Shown here in pieces: positions 30,115-39,314 of a stretch of DNA of 64,000 nucleotides. Positions within the stretch are counted from its first letter, which is position 1, and every line of letters begins with the position of its first letter. Position numbers and translations under genes: made by a program. The stretch lies in the NCBI GenBank assembly GCA_025808875.1, contig CP075528.1:1482473-1546472 (forward strand), read 5' to 3'. The DNA comes from Enhydrobacter sp. Its GTDB lineage: Bacteria > Pseudomonadota > Alphaproteobacteria > Reyranellales > Reyranellaceae. The notes beneath the pieces were generated by a model. That model saw only the letters and a list, made by a program, of their open reading frames with translations, was not told the origin of the DNA and did no database searches.

Positions 30115-32432
30115 GCCGCCTCGACGAAGCTGTCCAGCACCTTCTTCGAGCCGGCTTTCTCGAACTCGATGTCGAGTTTGTTGCCGTCCACGGCGACGAT
30201 GCGGCCGTAACCGAACTTCTGGTGGAATACACGCTGGCCGATGGCGAGATCGGGCTTGTCGCCCTCGACGGCGCGGCGATCGTCGAACGTCTCGTCGCGC
30301 CAGCGTGTGCGCGCGCGGCTTCCGAACTCCGACCGATTGGTGACGCCCAGGCTCTCGTAGTCGAAACCCGATGCCTGTTCGCGCAGTCCGCCATGATGAC
30401 CGGCGGAGTAGGTGGCGTAGAGGCCGGCGTCGCTGCTCTCGCGCAACTGGTCGGCCGGCAGCTCGCGCAGGAAGCGCGACGGGATCGCCGCCTGCCACTG
30501 GTTGAACACGCGCCGGTTGGCGGCGAAGGAAACGTAGGCGCGTTTGCGGGCACGCGTCAGCCCGACATAGGCAAGTCGCCTTTCCTCCTCGAGGCCGGCC
30601 AGGCCCTTGTCGTCGAGGGCGCGCTGATTGGGGAACAGGCCTTCCTCCCATCCGGGCAGGAACACCGTGTCGAATTCCAGGCCCTTGGCCGCGTGGAGAG
30701 TCATGACGCTCACCATGTCGCCGCCCGACTTCTCGGCATTGTCGGTGAGCAGGGCGACATGCTCGAGGAAGGCGGGCAGGCTGTCGAACTCCTGCAGCGC
30801 GTTGGTGAGCTCCTTGAGATTCTCCAGTCGTCCCTCGGCTTCGGGTGAGCGGTCGGCACGCAGCATGTCGGTGTAGCCCGACTCTTCGAGGATGGTTTCG
30901 ACCACTTCGACATGGTGCATGCCGTCGAGCATCGCCCGCCAGCGGTCGAAGCTCCTGACGAGGTCGCCCAGCGCCTTGCGCGGCCGCGCCTTGAGCTCGT
31001 CGGTCTCCAGCGCCCGCCGCGTCGCCTCGAACAGCGATACCTTGTTCGCGCGCTGGATCACGCGCAACGTGCGCAGCGCCGATTCGCCCAGGCCGCGACG
31101 CGGCGTGTTGTAGATGCGCTCGAAGGCGAGGTCGTCGTCGGGCTGCACGGCGACCCGGCAATAGGCCAGCGCGTCGCGGATCTCCTGCCGCTCGTAGAAG
31201 CGCGGGCCGCCGATCACCCGGTAGGGCAGGCCCATGGTGATGAAGCGCTCCTCGAACTCGCGGGTCTGGAAGCCGGCGCGCACCAGGATGGCGATCTGGC
31301 TCAGCGGATGCCTGTCGCGCTGCAGCGCCTCGATCTCCTCGCCGATCGAGCGCGCCTCCTCGTCGCCGTCCCACACGCCGCGCAGGGAGATGCGCTCACC
31401 CTCCTTGACGTCGGTCCACAGCGTCTTGCCGAGCCTGCCTTCGTTGTGGCTGATCAGGTGCGACGCGGCGGCGAGGATGTGCGGCGTCGAACGGTAGTTG
31501 CGCTCCAGCCGCACGATGGCGGCGCCGGGGAAGTCGCGCTCGAAGCGCAGGATGTTGCCGACCTCGGCGCCGCGCCAGCCGTAGATCGACTGGTCGTCGT
31601 CGCCCACGCAACAGACATCGGGTGTCCCCTGGGCGAGCAGCCGCAGCCAGAGATACTGAGCCACGTTGGTGTCCTGGTATTCGTCGACCAGGATGTGGCG
31701 GAAGCGGCGATGGTACTGCGCGAGCACGTCGGGATGCTGCTGCCACAGGGTGACACAGTGCATGACCAAGTCGCCGAAATCGACGGCGTTCACCTCGGCG
31801 AGCCGCGCCTGGTACTGGCGATAGATCTCCGCGGCCTTGCCGTTGGCGAAGTCGCCGGCATCGTCGGCCGCCACCTTTTCGGGCGAGAGCGCGCGGTCCT
31901 TCCAGCGCTGGATGATGCCGGAGAGCACGCGGGCCGGCCATTTCTTGTCGTCGATGCCCTCGGCCTGGAGGAGCTGCTTGATGAGGCGAGTCTGGTCGTC
32001 GGTATCGAGGATGGTGAAGTTGCTCTTCAGCCCCACCAGCTCGGCGTGGCGGCGCAGAATGCGCACGCCCACGGAATGGAAAGTGCCGAGCCACATGCCG
32101 TCGGCCGCGCCGCCGATCAGTTGCGCGACGCGGTCGAGCATTTCGCGTGCCGCCTTGTTCGTGAAGGTGACGGCCAGGATTTGCGAGGGGCTCGTGCGAC
32201 CGGTTATCAACAGGTGCGCGATGCGGGTGGTCAGGACGCGCGTTTTGCCGGTGCCCGCGCCGGCCAGTACGAGCAGCGGTCCGGCGTCGTGGATCACCGC
32301 CTTGCGCTGCTCTTCGTTCAAGCCCTCGAGATGGGTGGAAGGCGCGACGGCGGTTCGTGCCGGAGGAGGAACGGCCGGCACGGGATCGTCGGTGATTTCG
32401 AACGGGTCGGCGGGGGACGCCATCAGCGTCAT
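30111..32432 (-). CDS. uvrD: UvrD/PcrA-family ATP-dependent DNA helicase
   Basis: This 773-residue superfamily 1A helicase has Walker A AGAGTGKTR near residue 58, motif Ia TFTNKAAREM, motif II/III DEYQDTNVAQY and DDDQSIYGWRGA, motif IV LERNYRST, motif V SVMTLHAAKGLEF and motif VI VGLTRARKRA. It unwinds 3'-5' in excision and mismatch repair. The C-terminal about 60 residues (GQRVFHQKFGYGRIVAVDG) form the Tudor-like domain of PcrA/UvrD. Starts at 32432 or 32423 are both possible. Its stop is coupled to prmA. Confidence 0.95.
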   Translation of the reverse strand: MTLMASPADPFEITDDPVPAVPPPARTAVAPSTHLEGLNEEQRKAVIHDAGPLLVLAGAGTGKTRVLTTRIAHLLITGRTSPSQILAVTFTNKAAREMLDRVAQLIGGAADGMWLGTFHSVGVRILRRHAELVGLKSNFTILDTDDQTRLIKQLLQAEGIDDKKWPARVLSGIIQRWKDRALSPEKVAADDAGDFANGKAAEIYRQYQARLAEVNAVDFGDLVMHCVTLWQQHPDVLAQYHRRFRHILVDEYQDTNVAQYLWLRLLAQGTPDVCCVGDDDQSIYGWRGAEVGNILRFERDFPGAAIVRLERNYRSTPHILAAASHLISHNEGRLGKTLWTDVKEGERISLRGVWDGDEEARSIGEEIEALQRDRHPLSQIAILVRAGFQTREFEERFITMGLPYRVIGGPRFYERQEIRDALAYCRVAVQPDDDLAFERIYNTPRRGLGESALRTLRVIQRANKVSLFEATRRALETDELKARPRKALGDLVRSFDRWRAMLDGMHHVEVVETILEESGYTDMLRADRSPEAEGRLENLKELTNALQEFDSLPAFLEHVALLTDNAEKSGGDMVSVMTLHAAKGLEFDTVFLPGWEEGLFPNQRALDDKGLAGLEEERRLAYVGLTRARKRAYVSFAANRRVFNQWQAAIPSRFLRELPADQLRESSDAGLYATYSAGHHGGLREQASGFDYESLGVTNRSEFGSRARTRWRDETFDDRRAVEGDKPDLAIGQRVFHQKFGYGRIVAVDGNKLDIEFEKAGSKKVLDSFVEAA

Positions 32433-32488
32433 ATAGCAATCGCTGCGGCATACGCCTATCTTTGCAAGCGGGACACAAAGGTGCAGGC

Positions 32489-33502
32489 ATGGCCCGAGGG
32501 TTGAACGGATCCGCGAACGGCTCGAGCCGGTGGCTGGGCGGCCAGGAGGGCGTCGAAGCGCGCCGGCCCGGCGGCTCGAACCTGCCGCCCGAAGTGTCCG
32601 ACGTGCTGCCGGCCGTGGTCGGGGTGCAGACGAAAATTCCCGAGAGCCGGCGCTCCGCGCAGACGCTCGGTGCCGAGCGCGAGGGCCATGGCGTCGTGAT
32701 CGACGACCGCGGCCTCGTGCTCACCATCGGCTATCTCATCATGGAGGCATCTCACGTCGCCGTGACCGATCTCGAAGGTCGCACCTTTGCCGCACGCATC
32801 GTCGGCTATGACTACGAGAGCGGGTTCGGCCTGGTCCGCACCAACGCAAACCCCGACATCAAGCCCATGCCGTTCGGCGATTCGGACGAATTGACCCTGC
32901 GCAGCGAGGCCTATGTCGCGGGCGTGGGCGGCGAGAAGGCCACGCTCAAGGTCAAGGTCGCCGGCCGCCGCGAGTTCGCGGGCTATTGGGAGTATCTGCT
33001 CGACAACGCGATCTTCACCGTACCGGCCTATCCGCTGTGGGGTGGGTCGGCGCTGGTCGGCGGCGACGGCTCGCTGCTCGGCATCGGTTCGCTGCTGGTG
33101 CAGGAGGCGCTGGGACCGGGCGCGCCAGCCTTTCCCGGCAATATGTACGTCCCGATCAACCGGTTGAAGCCGATCTATGCCGAGCTCGCCGAGAAGGGCG
33201 GCCTGTCGACGCCGCCCCGGCCCTGGCTCGGCGTCTATACCGTCGAGCACATGGGCCAACTCGTGGTGGGCGGCATCTCCGATGGCGGTCCGGCCGATCG
33301 AGCGGGCCTGCAGCGGGGCGACGTGCTGCAGGCGCTGGACGGCGAAGTGCTGGACGATGTAGCCGACTTCTATCGCAAGCTTTGGTCGTTGGGCCCGGCC
33401 GGCACGCCGGTCGTGCTGCGCATGGAGCGTGATGGCGATTCGTTCGAAGTGACTGTGCGAACCGGTGATCGCGCAAACTACCACAAGTTCGGCACCGACT
33501 AG
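32489..33502 (+). CDS. Cytosolic trypsin/PDZ protein related to HtrA/DegP, probably inactive
   Basis: This 337-residue protein has a chymotrypsin-like region (about 40-230) followed by one PDZ domain (about 235-325, PWLGVYTVEHMG...GPADRAGLQRGDVLQALDGE as the core, read by its GPAxxAGL and GDVL blocks). The HtrA catalytic positions are altered: the NHVV His position is Tyr82 (LTIGYLI), and the DLAVL Asp position is Gly112 (SGFGLV). The GNSGG region reads LWGGSAL, where either Gly185 or Ser187 aligns with the nucleophile. No signal peptide is seen, so it should be cytosolic. It may be a binding or chaperone-like pseudoprotease. ATG 32489 is preferred over the upstream TTG. It is divergent from uvrD by 56 bp. 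Confidence 0.8.
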   Translation: MARGLNGSANGSSRWLGGQEGVEARRPGGSNLPPEVSDVLPAVVGVQTKIPESRRSAQTLGAEREGHGVVIDDRGLVLTIGYLIMEASHVAVTDLEGRTFAARIVGYDYESGFGLVRTNANPDIKPMPFGDSDELTLRSEAYVAGVGGEKATLKVKVAGRREFAGYWEYLLDNAIFTVPAYPLWGGSALVGGDGSLLGIGSLLVQEALGPGAPAFPGNMYVPINRLKPIYAELAEKGGLSTPPRPWLGVYTVEHMGQLVVGGISDGGPADRAGLQRGDVLQALDGEVLDDVADFYRKLWSLGPAGTPVVLRMERDGDSFEVTVRTGDRANYHKFGTD

Positions 33503-33546
33503 GTCCGACCGGAAGCAACGACAGAAGAGTACGGGAGAGACAGCGT

Positions 33547-34503
33547 ATGGCCAAAGCCTTCGCCTCACAGGCCGACCTTGCCGAGAAGAAGATCACCTTC
33601 AGCCGGCTGAGTGAGCATGCCTATGCCTTCACCGCCGAGGGCGACCCCAACACCGGCATCGTGGTGGGCGACGACGGCGTGATGGTGATCGACGCGCAGG
33701 CGACACCCAGGATGGCGCAGACCGTGATCGAGAAGATCCGCACGGTCACCGACAAGCCGGTCAAGTACGTGGTACTGACCCACTACCACGCGGTGCGCGT
33801 TCTCGGCGCCTCCGCCTACGAGGCCCAGCACGTGATCTGCAGCGAGGCGACGCGCGAGATGATCGTCGAGCGCGGCGCGCAGGACTACAAGTCGGAGCTG
33901 CAGCGCTTCCCGCGGCTCTTCCAGGCGGCGGAGTCCATTCCCGGCCTCACTTGGCCCACCGTCACCTTCAGCGATCGCATGACCTTGTGGATGGGTAAGC
34001 TGCAGGTCGACATCGTGCATGCCGGGCGCGGCCACACCAAAGGCGACACGATCGTCTGGCTGCCCGAGGAGCGCACGCTGTTCAGCGGCGACCTGGTCGA
34101 GTACGGCGCCACGCCCTACGCTGGCGACGCCCACTACAAGGACTGGCCGGAGACGCTGCAGAAGCTGCGCGATCTCAGGTCGCTGGCGCTCGTCCCCGGA
34201 CGCGGCGACGCGCTGGTCGGCGAGACGCAGGTGGAGGAGGGCATCGCCGGGACCCAGGCCTTTCTCAGCGAGCTCTACAAGGTGGTGTCGCGGAGCGCCG
34301 AGTCGGGCGATTCGCTGAAGCAGGCCTACGACAAGGCGATGACCGCGCTGCAGCCACGCTACGGCAACTGGGTGATCTTCGAGCACTGCATGCCGTTCTG
34401 CGTGTCGCGCGCCTACGATGAAGCCAAGGGCCTCGACCATCCGCGGATCTGGACCGCCGAGCGCGACATCGAGATGTGGACGGCGCTGGAGAAGAGCGCC
34501 TGA
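33547..34503 (+). CDS. Metallo-beta-lactamase-fold protein with atypical metal motif
   Basis: The 318-residue MBL-fold protein has NTGIVVGDDGVMVIDAQATP as the strand-loop entry, and later metal residues in GRGHTKGDTIVW and LFSGDLVEYG. The canonical HxHxDH motif is HYHAVR (LTHYHAVRVLGASAY), so the Asp and His of the second metal site are missing. Related bacterial MBL proteins share this variant, so it may define a subfamily rather than damage. Substrate unknown. GTACGGGAGAGACAGCGT precedes the ATG, with GGGAGA as the ribosome site. It starts a five-gene set with the FAD monooxygenase. Confidence 0.85.
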   Translation: MAKAFASQADLAEKKITFSRLSEHAYAFTAEGDPNTGIVVGDDGVMVIDAQATPRMAQTVIEKIRTVTDKPVKYVVLTHYHAVRVLGASAYEAQHVICSEATREMIVERGAQDYKSELQRFPRLFQAAESIPGLTWPTVTFSDRMTLWMGKLQVDIVHAGRGHTKGDTIVWLPEERTLFSGDLVEYGATPYAGDAHYKDWPETLQKLRDLRSLALVPGRGDALVGETQVEEGIAGTQAFLSELYKVVSRSAESGDSLKQAYDKAMTALQPRYGNWVIFEHCMPFCVSRAYDEAKGLDHPRIWTAERDIEMWTALEKSA

Positions 34504-34507
34504 CGCT

Positions 34508-36085
34508 GTGGGCTCGTACGAGTACCGCCGCTATCCCTATCGCCGTCCTGCCGATCCCGAGCAACGGCGGCCGGTCGTGATCGTCGGCGCGGGCATCGCT
34601 GGTCCGACGCTCGCCCTGCTACTGGCCGAGCGCGGCGTGCCGGTCGTGCTGCTCGATGACGACGACACGGTTAGCAACGGAAGCCGCTCGATCTGCCAGG
34701 CCAAGCACAGCCTCGAGATCTGGGATCGCTTCGGCGTTGCCAGGCGCATGGTCGAGAAGGGCATCACCTGGGAGCAGGGCGAGGTCTATCTCGGCGACGC
34801 ACCGATCTGGCGTTTCAATCTGCAGCCCGAACCCGGCCACAAGTTCCCTGCCTTCGTCAACCTGCAGCAGTACTATGTCGAGGAGTACCTCTACGATCGC
34901 TGCCTCGGCGAGAAGCTGATCGAGTTCTGCCCGCGCAACAAGGTCGTCGGCGTGACACCCCGCAACGACGGTGTGGCGCTCGAGGTGGAGACGCCGGACG
35001 GACGATACCGCCTCGACGCAGCCTGGGCGGTCGCCTGCGACGGCGTGCGCAGTCCCGTTCGGCATATGCTCGGCCTGCCTTATCCCGGCGAGGTGTTCGA
35101 CGACCGCTTCCTGATCGCCGACATCCGGTTCAAGGGCGACCTGCCGAAGGAGCGGCGCTTCTGGTTCTACCCGCCGTTCCATCCCACGAACTCGGTGCTC
35201 CTGCATCGCCAGGCCGACGACGTGCTGCGTGTCGATTTCCAGCTCGGCCGCGACGCCGATCCGGAGGAAGAGATGAAGCCGGAGAACGTCGACCGCCGTC
35301 TGCGCCAGATGTTCGGCCCTGACGCGCGCTGGGAGCACGAGTGGACCAGCGTCTACACCTTCACCTGCCGCATGATGGAGCGCTTCGTGCACGGCCGCGT
35401 GGTGTTCGCAGGTGACGCCGCGCACGTCGTCTCGCCGTTCGGCGCGCGGGGAGGCAATGCCGCGGTGGCGGACGTATCCAACCTCGCCTGGAAGCTCGCT
35501 TTGGTGCTGGCCGGCGAGGCGCCCGACTCGCTGATAGACAGCTATTGCCACGAACGCCGAGCCGCCTCGCGCGAGAACATCCTCAACTCGACGCGCGCCA
35601 CCGACTTCATCACGCCGAAATTCGAGGCCTCGCGCATCTTCCGCGATGCCGTGCTCGGGCTGGCGCGGGACTTTCCCTTCGCGCGCTCGCTGATCAACAG
35701 CGGGCGCCTATCGGTGCCGACCAGCCACGCCGGCTCGCCGCTCGATACGCCCGACGGCGCAGACGACTGGGGCGGTGCGCCGATGCCGGGGCAGGCCATG
35801 GTCGATGCGCCGCTCGGCGGTGGCTGGCTGGTCGACCGCGTCGGCCGGGACTTCGCGCTGCTGGCATTCGGTGTCGGCATCGTGCCGCCGCCCGGCATCG
35901 ACGTGGTACCGATGGCGGAAGAAGGCTTGGCCTGGCAACGCTACGGCGCGCGGCCGGGAACGGCCTACCTGATCCGCCCGGATCGCTATGTGGCGGCACG
36001 CTGGCGCGAGACAGACGCAGCCGCCGTCACGCGGGCCATGGCACGCGCCATGGCCAAGGAGGGAACATGCTCTGCCGAACCTTGA
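34508..36085 (+). CDS. FAD-dependent aromatic-type monooxygenase (PHBH/PheA-like)
   Basis: The 525-residue flavoprotein monooxygenase has the Rossmann motif [14 protein letters not shown] near residue 25, the DG motif [10 protein letters not shown], and the GD motif [14 protein letters not shown]. It resembles the 3-(3-hydroxyphenyl)propionate/phenol hydroxylase class, which hydroxylates aromatic rings using NAD(P)H and O2; the substrate cannot be read from sequence. The C-terminal about 130 residues resemble the thioredoxin-like tail of that class. GTG 34508, 4 nt after the MBL stop, is chosen because the longer frame runs into the MBL gene. It is followed by DUF2783 and SDR genes. Confidence 0.88.
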   Translation: MGSYEYRRYPYRRPADPEQRRPVVIVGAGIAGPTLALLLAERGVPVVLLDDDDTVSNGSRSICQAKHSLEIWDRFGVARRMVEKGITWEQGEVYLGDAPIWRFNLQPEPGHKFPAFVNLQQYYVEEYLYDRCLGEKLIEFCPRNKVVGVTPRNDGVALEVETPDGRYRLDAAWAVACDGVRSPVRHMLGLPYPGEVFDDRFLIADIRFKGDLPKERRFWFYPPFHPTNSVLLHRQADDVLRVDFQLGRDADPEEEMKPENVDRRLRQMFGPDARWEHEWTSVYTFTCRMMERFVHGRVVFAGDAAHVVSPFGARGGNAAVADVSNLAWKLALVLAGEAPDSLIDSYCHERRAASRENILNSTRATDFITPKFEASRIFRDAVLGLARDFPFARSLINSGRLSVPTSHAGSPLDTPDGADDWGGAPMPGQAMVDAPLGGGWLVDRVGRDFALLAFGVGIVPPPGIDVVPMAEEGLAWQRYGARPGTAYLIRPDRYVAARWRETDAAAVTRAMARAMAKEGTCSAEP

Positions 36086-36252
36086 ACCTCGCGCGGCCCG
36101 ACGATGTCTACAACGCGCTGATCGACGCCCACAAAGGGTTGAGCGACGAGCAGTGCCGCGCCTTCGACGCCCGGCTGATCCTGTTGCTGATCAACCATGT
36201 CGGCGACGAGGTCGTGATTCGCGAGGCATTGAAGGAGGCCGCCGCGCCATGA
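36067..36252 (+). CDS. Small DUF2783 protein
   Basis: This 61-residue protein ([20 protein letters not shown]...) matches the DUF2783 pattern of small proteins encoded next to FAD monooxygenases. ATG 36067 lies inside the end of the monooxygenase gene after AAGGAGGGAAC, and the stop overlaps the next SDR by 4 nt, so the three are translationally linked. No enzyme motif is visible. A small partner or stabilising subunit of the monooxygenase is an inference from this recurring neighbourhood. Confidence 0.82.
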   Translation: MLCRTLNLARPDDVYNALIDAHKGLSDEQCRAFDARLILLLINHVGDEVVIREALKEAAAP

Positions 36253-37004
36253 AGGACATGCTGACCGGACGGCTGGCGCTGGTCACCGGCGCGGGGCGCG
36301 GCAACGGCGCGGCGATCGCCCGGGGACTGGCGGCCGCCGGCGCGCGCGTCGTCGTCACCGACGTCGACAAGGACGCCGCGCACGGCATCGCCGAGGCCAT
36401 CGTGCGCGCCGGCGGCGAGGCGCGCGGGTTCGCGCTCGACGTGACCGACGAGGCAAGTTGCCGCAGGCTTGCCGAGGATGTCGCCTTGCTGGTCGGACCG
36501 ATCCGCATCCTGGTCAACAACGCGGGCCTCTTCCTGCGCGGCAATCTGGTGGCATCCGACGGGCGGGCGCGCTGGGACCGGACGATGGAGGTGAACGTCA
36601 CCGGCGCCTACAACGTCACCCTGGCCTTCATCGAGCAGTTGAAGCTGACGCGCGGCTGCATCGTCAACATCGCCTCGATCAACTCCTTCATCGCGCCGGC
36701 CGGCAGCGGCGCCTATCCGGTGTCCAAGGGCGCGCTCGTCCAGTTCACGCGGGCGCTGGCCTCCGAACTGGCGCCGGACGGCGTGCGGGCGAACGCGCTG
36801 GCGCCCGGCATCATCGCCACGGCGATGACCGAGGCGACCCGCGCCGACCCCAAGCGGCTGGAGGCATTCCTCGCACACGTGCCGATGAAACGGGTCGGGG
36901 AACCCGAGGAACTGGCCGGGCCGGTCGTGTTTCTGTGCTCCGACGCGGCGAGCTACATCACCGGCGCCGTTCTGCCGGTCGACGGAGGTTATCTTGGCGT
37001 CTGA
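36249..37004 (+). CDS. Short-chain dehydrogenase/reductase
   Basis: The 251-residue classical SDR has the cofactor motif [12 protein letters not shown] (TGxxxGxG, about 12-20), NNAG, a catalytic Ser in NIASINSF and YPVSK (Tyr/Lys). Asp in VVVTDVDK at the end of beta-2 suggests NAD preference. The C-terminal block [24 protein letters not shown] is normal (key residues SDAASYITG). It overlaps the DUF2783 gene by 4 nt and a GNAT gene by 11 nt, and probably oxidises a product of the adjacent monooxygenase pathway (inference). Confidence 0.9.
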   Translation: MKDMLTGRLALVTGAGRGNGAAIARGLAAAGARVVVTDVDKDAAHGIAEAIVRAGGEARGFALDVTDEASCRRLAEDVALLVGPIRILVNNAGLFLRGNLVASDGRARWDRTMEVNVTGAYNVTLAFIEQLKLTRGCIVNIASINSFIAPAGSGAYPVSKGALVQFTRALASELAPDGVRANALAPGIIATAMTEATRADPKRLEAFLAHVPMKRVGEPEELAGPVVFLCSDAASYITGAVLPVDGGYLGV

Positions 37005-37479
37005 CATCGAGGTACGCGCGGCGACGGTCGACGACGTCGAACTGCTGCATCGATTCTCGGTCGATCTGGCGACCTACGAGGACGAGCCGCACGCCGTGAC
37101 CGCGACACCGCAAACCCTGGCGCGTGACGGCTTCGGCGCGAGCCCGCAATTCGTCGCCCTGATTGCCGAGCGCGCCGGCAAGCCGGTGGGCTTCGCCCTT
37201 TGCACCTTCAACTACTCGGTCTGGACCGCCGCCCGCGGCATCTTCGTCGAGGACATCTGGGTGGTGCCCGAAGAGCGGCGCGGCGGCGTGGCGCGCGCGC
37301 TGATGGTCGCGCTCGCCCGCGAGTGTCTCGCCAAGGGTTACAGGCGCATCGACCTCAACGTGCTCGACTGGAATCCGGCGCGCGGCTTCTACGAGAAGAT
37401 CGGCTTCAGGTGGATCAGGAACTGGTTGCCCTATCGCCTGAGCGGCGAGGCACTGGAGAAGCTCGCTACCTCTTCTTGA
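36994..37479 (+). CDS. GNAT-family N-acetyltransferase
   Basis: This 161-residue protein has the GNAT core: [20 protein letters not shown] (acetyl-CoA-binding motif A with RRGGVA) and [13 protein letters not shown] (motif B). It resembles diamine/thialysine acetyltransferase-like members ([17 protein letters not shown]). The start is a TTG at 36994 after GGAGG at 36984-36988, overlapping the SDR by 11 nt. Its end overlaps the convergent thioesterase by 14 nt. The substrate is not identifiable. Confidence 0.85.
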   Translation: MASDIEVRAATVDDVELLHRFSVDLATYEDEPHAVTATPQTLARDGFGASPQFVALIAERAGKPVGFALCTFNYSVWTAARGIFVEDIWVVPEERRGGVARALMVALARECLAKGYRRIDLNVLDWNPARGFYEKIGFRWIRNWLPYRLSGEALEKLATSS

Positions 37480-37981
37480 GTCCCATCACGCGACCGGCCT
37501 TCGCTGGTCGCGGCAGCACCTTGTGAGCGTCCCACAGAGCCTCGAGCCGCTCCGCAACCTGCACCGGCCACGGCGCCGACTTCCGACTGGCGTAGTCGAT
37601 GTTCATCACGATCGCCTCGTTGGTGGCGGCGAGGTAGCCCTGATCGGCGTGGAACATCTCATGATAGAGATGGACCCGCTTGGCGTCGCGCTCGAGCAGC
37701 TGCGTAGTGAAGCGCATCGGCGCGCCCTCGCGCAGCTCTCGGTCGTAGGTGACGTGGGTCTCCAGCACGAAGGTCATGCCCGACTTGCTGTCGACGTAGT
37801 TCCGGCCGAGCCCCATATTGCGCATGAAGGCGCCGGAGGCCTGATCGAAGGCCGCGACATAGAAGGCCACGTTCATGTGGCCGTTCCAGTCGACCCACTC
37901 CTTCAGGACGGTGGAGCGATGGGTGTCGAGCGGCGCGCGCGTCACCAAGTCTGGCAGTTCGTAGGGCAACGTGACCAGCAT
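37466..37981 (-). CDS. Hotdog-fold thioesterase (copy 1)
   Basis: This 171-residue single-hotdog 4HBT-like protein has the active-site helix DWNGHMN near residues 31-37. FVLETHVTYDRELREG is a central strand block. It is clearly paralogous to the adjacent copy at 37987-38499: shared STVLKEWVDWNGHMNV/ATVLPEWIDWNGHMNV, GMTFVLE, and the C-terminal RPAKAGRVMG/RPAQAGRLIG. It is predicted to hydrolyse an acyl-CoA. It lies 5 nt after copy 2 in the same direction. Confidence 0.87.
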   Translation of the reverse strand: MLVTLPYELPDLVTRAPLDTHRSTVLKEWVDWNGHMNVAFYVAAFDQASGAFMRNMGLGRNYVDSKSGMTFVLETHVTYDRELREGAPMRFTTQLLERDAKRVHLYHEMFHADQGYLAATNEAIVMNIDYASRKSAPWPVQVAERLEALWDAHKVLPRPAKAGRVMGLKKR

Positions 37982-37986
37982 GGAGG

Positions 37987-38499
37987 CTACTTCCGCTTGA
38001 TGCCGATGAGGCGACCCGCCTGGGCCGGCCGCGGCAGGCCGGCATGGGCCGCCGCGAGCTTGGCGATGCGCTCCATGGCGAAGTCCGGCCAGGGCGCAGA
38101 GCGACGGCTCTCGTAGTCTATGTTCATCAGCATCAACTCGTTGGTCGCGGCGAGGTAGCCCTCGGTCGCGTGATACATCATGTGGATGTAGTGCAGGCGC
38201 TTGGCGTCGTGGTCTAGGATCTGCGTGGCGATGCGCAGCGGATCGCCCTGCTTGACCTCGCGGTCATAGGTGACGTGCGCCTCCAGCACGAAGGTCATGC
38301 CGATCTTCCGCTTGGTGTACTCCCAGCTGCAGCCGAACTGCTCGCACAGCGTGTCAGTCGCCTTGTCGAAGGCGACGACGTAGAAGCCGACGTTCATATG
38401 GCCGTTCCAGTCGATCCATTCGGGAAGCACGGTGGCCCGATGGCGGTCGAGCGGCGCGGCGGTGTCGAGCTCGATAATGGGGTAGGGAGGTAATTTCAT
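37987..38499 (-). CDS. Hotdog-fold thioesterase (copy 2)
   Basis: The 170-residue 4HBT-like thioesterase has DWNGHMNVGFYVVAFDKAT carrying the catalytic Asp region. ATG 38499 is chosen because homology to copy 1 begins there; the longer frame upstream enters a region that belongs to the divergent SDR. Together with copy 1 it forms a tandem duplicate, which could make a heteromeric thioesterase or two enzymes with different chain preference. It is divergent from the SDR at 38571. Confidence 0.87.
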   Translation of the reverse strand: MKLPPYPIIELDTAAPLDRHRATVLPEWIDWNGHMNVGFYVVAFDKATDTLCEQFGCSWEYTKRKIGMTFVLEAHVTYDREVKQGDPLRIATQILDHDAKRLHYIHMMYHATEGYLAATNELMLMNIDYESRRSAPWPDFAMERIAKLAAAHAGLPRPAQAGRLIGIKRK

Positions 38500-38570
38500 G
38501 CGGCCGGACCGTAGCGAAGCCGCCCCTCGCGCCGCAAGTTCGGCGAAACCACTCACTCCGAGGTGCGGAC

Positions 38571-39314
38571 ATGGCCAGAAAACCCAAAGCGCTCGTCCTG
38601 GGCGTCGGCGCGGAGCGCGGCATCGGCGGCGCGGCGAGCCGGCGCTTCGCCGGGGAGGGCCATCACGTGCTGGTCGCCGGCCGCACACCGGCCAAGATCG
38701 ACAAGGTGGTCGACACCATCCGCGAGCAGGGTGGTTCGGCGACGGCGGTTGCCGTCGACGGCACCAGGGAAGACCAGGTGATCGCGCTGTTCGACAAGGC
38801 GATGATCGACGACGCCGACGGATCACCCGCCGATCTCTTCGTCTTCAACCTGGGCAACAACGCCGCCATCGATTTCCGCGAGATGACGGCGCAGCACTTC
38901 GAGGAGTCGTGGCGTGTCGGCTGCTTCGCCGGCTTCCTGTTCGGTCGTGAGGCGATGCGCCGCCTGGCGCCGTTGGGCCGAGGCACGGTCATATTCACCG
39001 GCGCCTCGGGTTCGATGCGCGGCAGGCCGCGTTTTGCCGCCTTCAATGCCACCAAGGGCGGGCTGCGCCTGTTGGCACAATCGATGGCGCGCGAGTTCGG
39101 GCCGCAAGGCATCCATGTCGCGCACGTCATCATCGATGGCGGCATCGACGGCGAGCGGCTGCTGTCGCGCATGCCCGACCGCAGGGACAAGGCCGGCCCC
39201 GATGGCCTGCTCGATCCCGAGGCCATTGTCGACAACTACTGGCATTTGCACCGGCAGCACCGCAGCGCCTGGAGCCACGAAGTCGATCTCAGGCCGTACA
39301 AGGAGACGTTCTAG
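38571..39314 (+). CDS. SDR-fold protein lacking the catalytic Tyr
   Basis: The 247-residue SDR-like protein has a Rossmann start LVLGVGAERGIGGAASRRFA (glycine loop GVGAERGIG). The YxxxK motif is FNATK (RFAAFNATKGGLRLLAQSMA), so Tyr is Phe, while Ser in GASGS and the Lys remain. Other members of this subfamily, which share GIHVAHVIIDGGI, seem to have the same change, so it is likely a family trait. The function is unknown. Its TAG overlaps the TAG of the convergent MFS gene. Confidence 0.83.
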   Translation: MARKPKALVLGVGAERGIGGAASRRFAGEGHHVLVAGRTPAKIDKVVDTIREQGGSATAVAVDGTREDQVIALFDKAMIDDADGSPADLFVFNLGNNAAIDFREMTAQHFEESWRVGCFAGFLFGREAMRRLAPLGRGTVIFTGASGSMRGRPRFAAFNATKGGLRLLAQSMAREFGPQGIHVAHVIIDGGIDGERLLSRMPDRRDKAGPDGLLDPEAIVDNYWHLHRQHRSAWSHEVDLRPYKETF

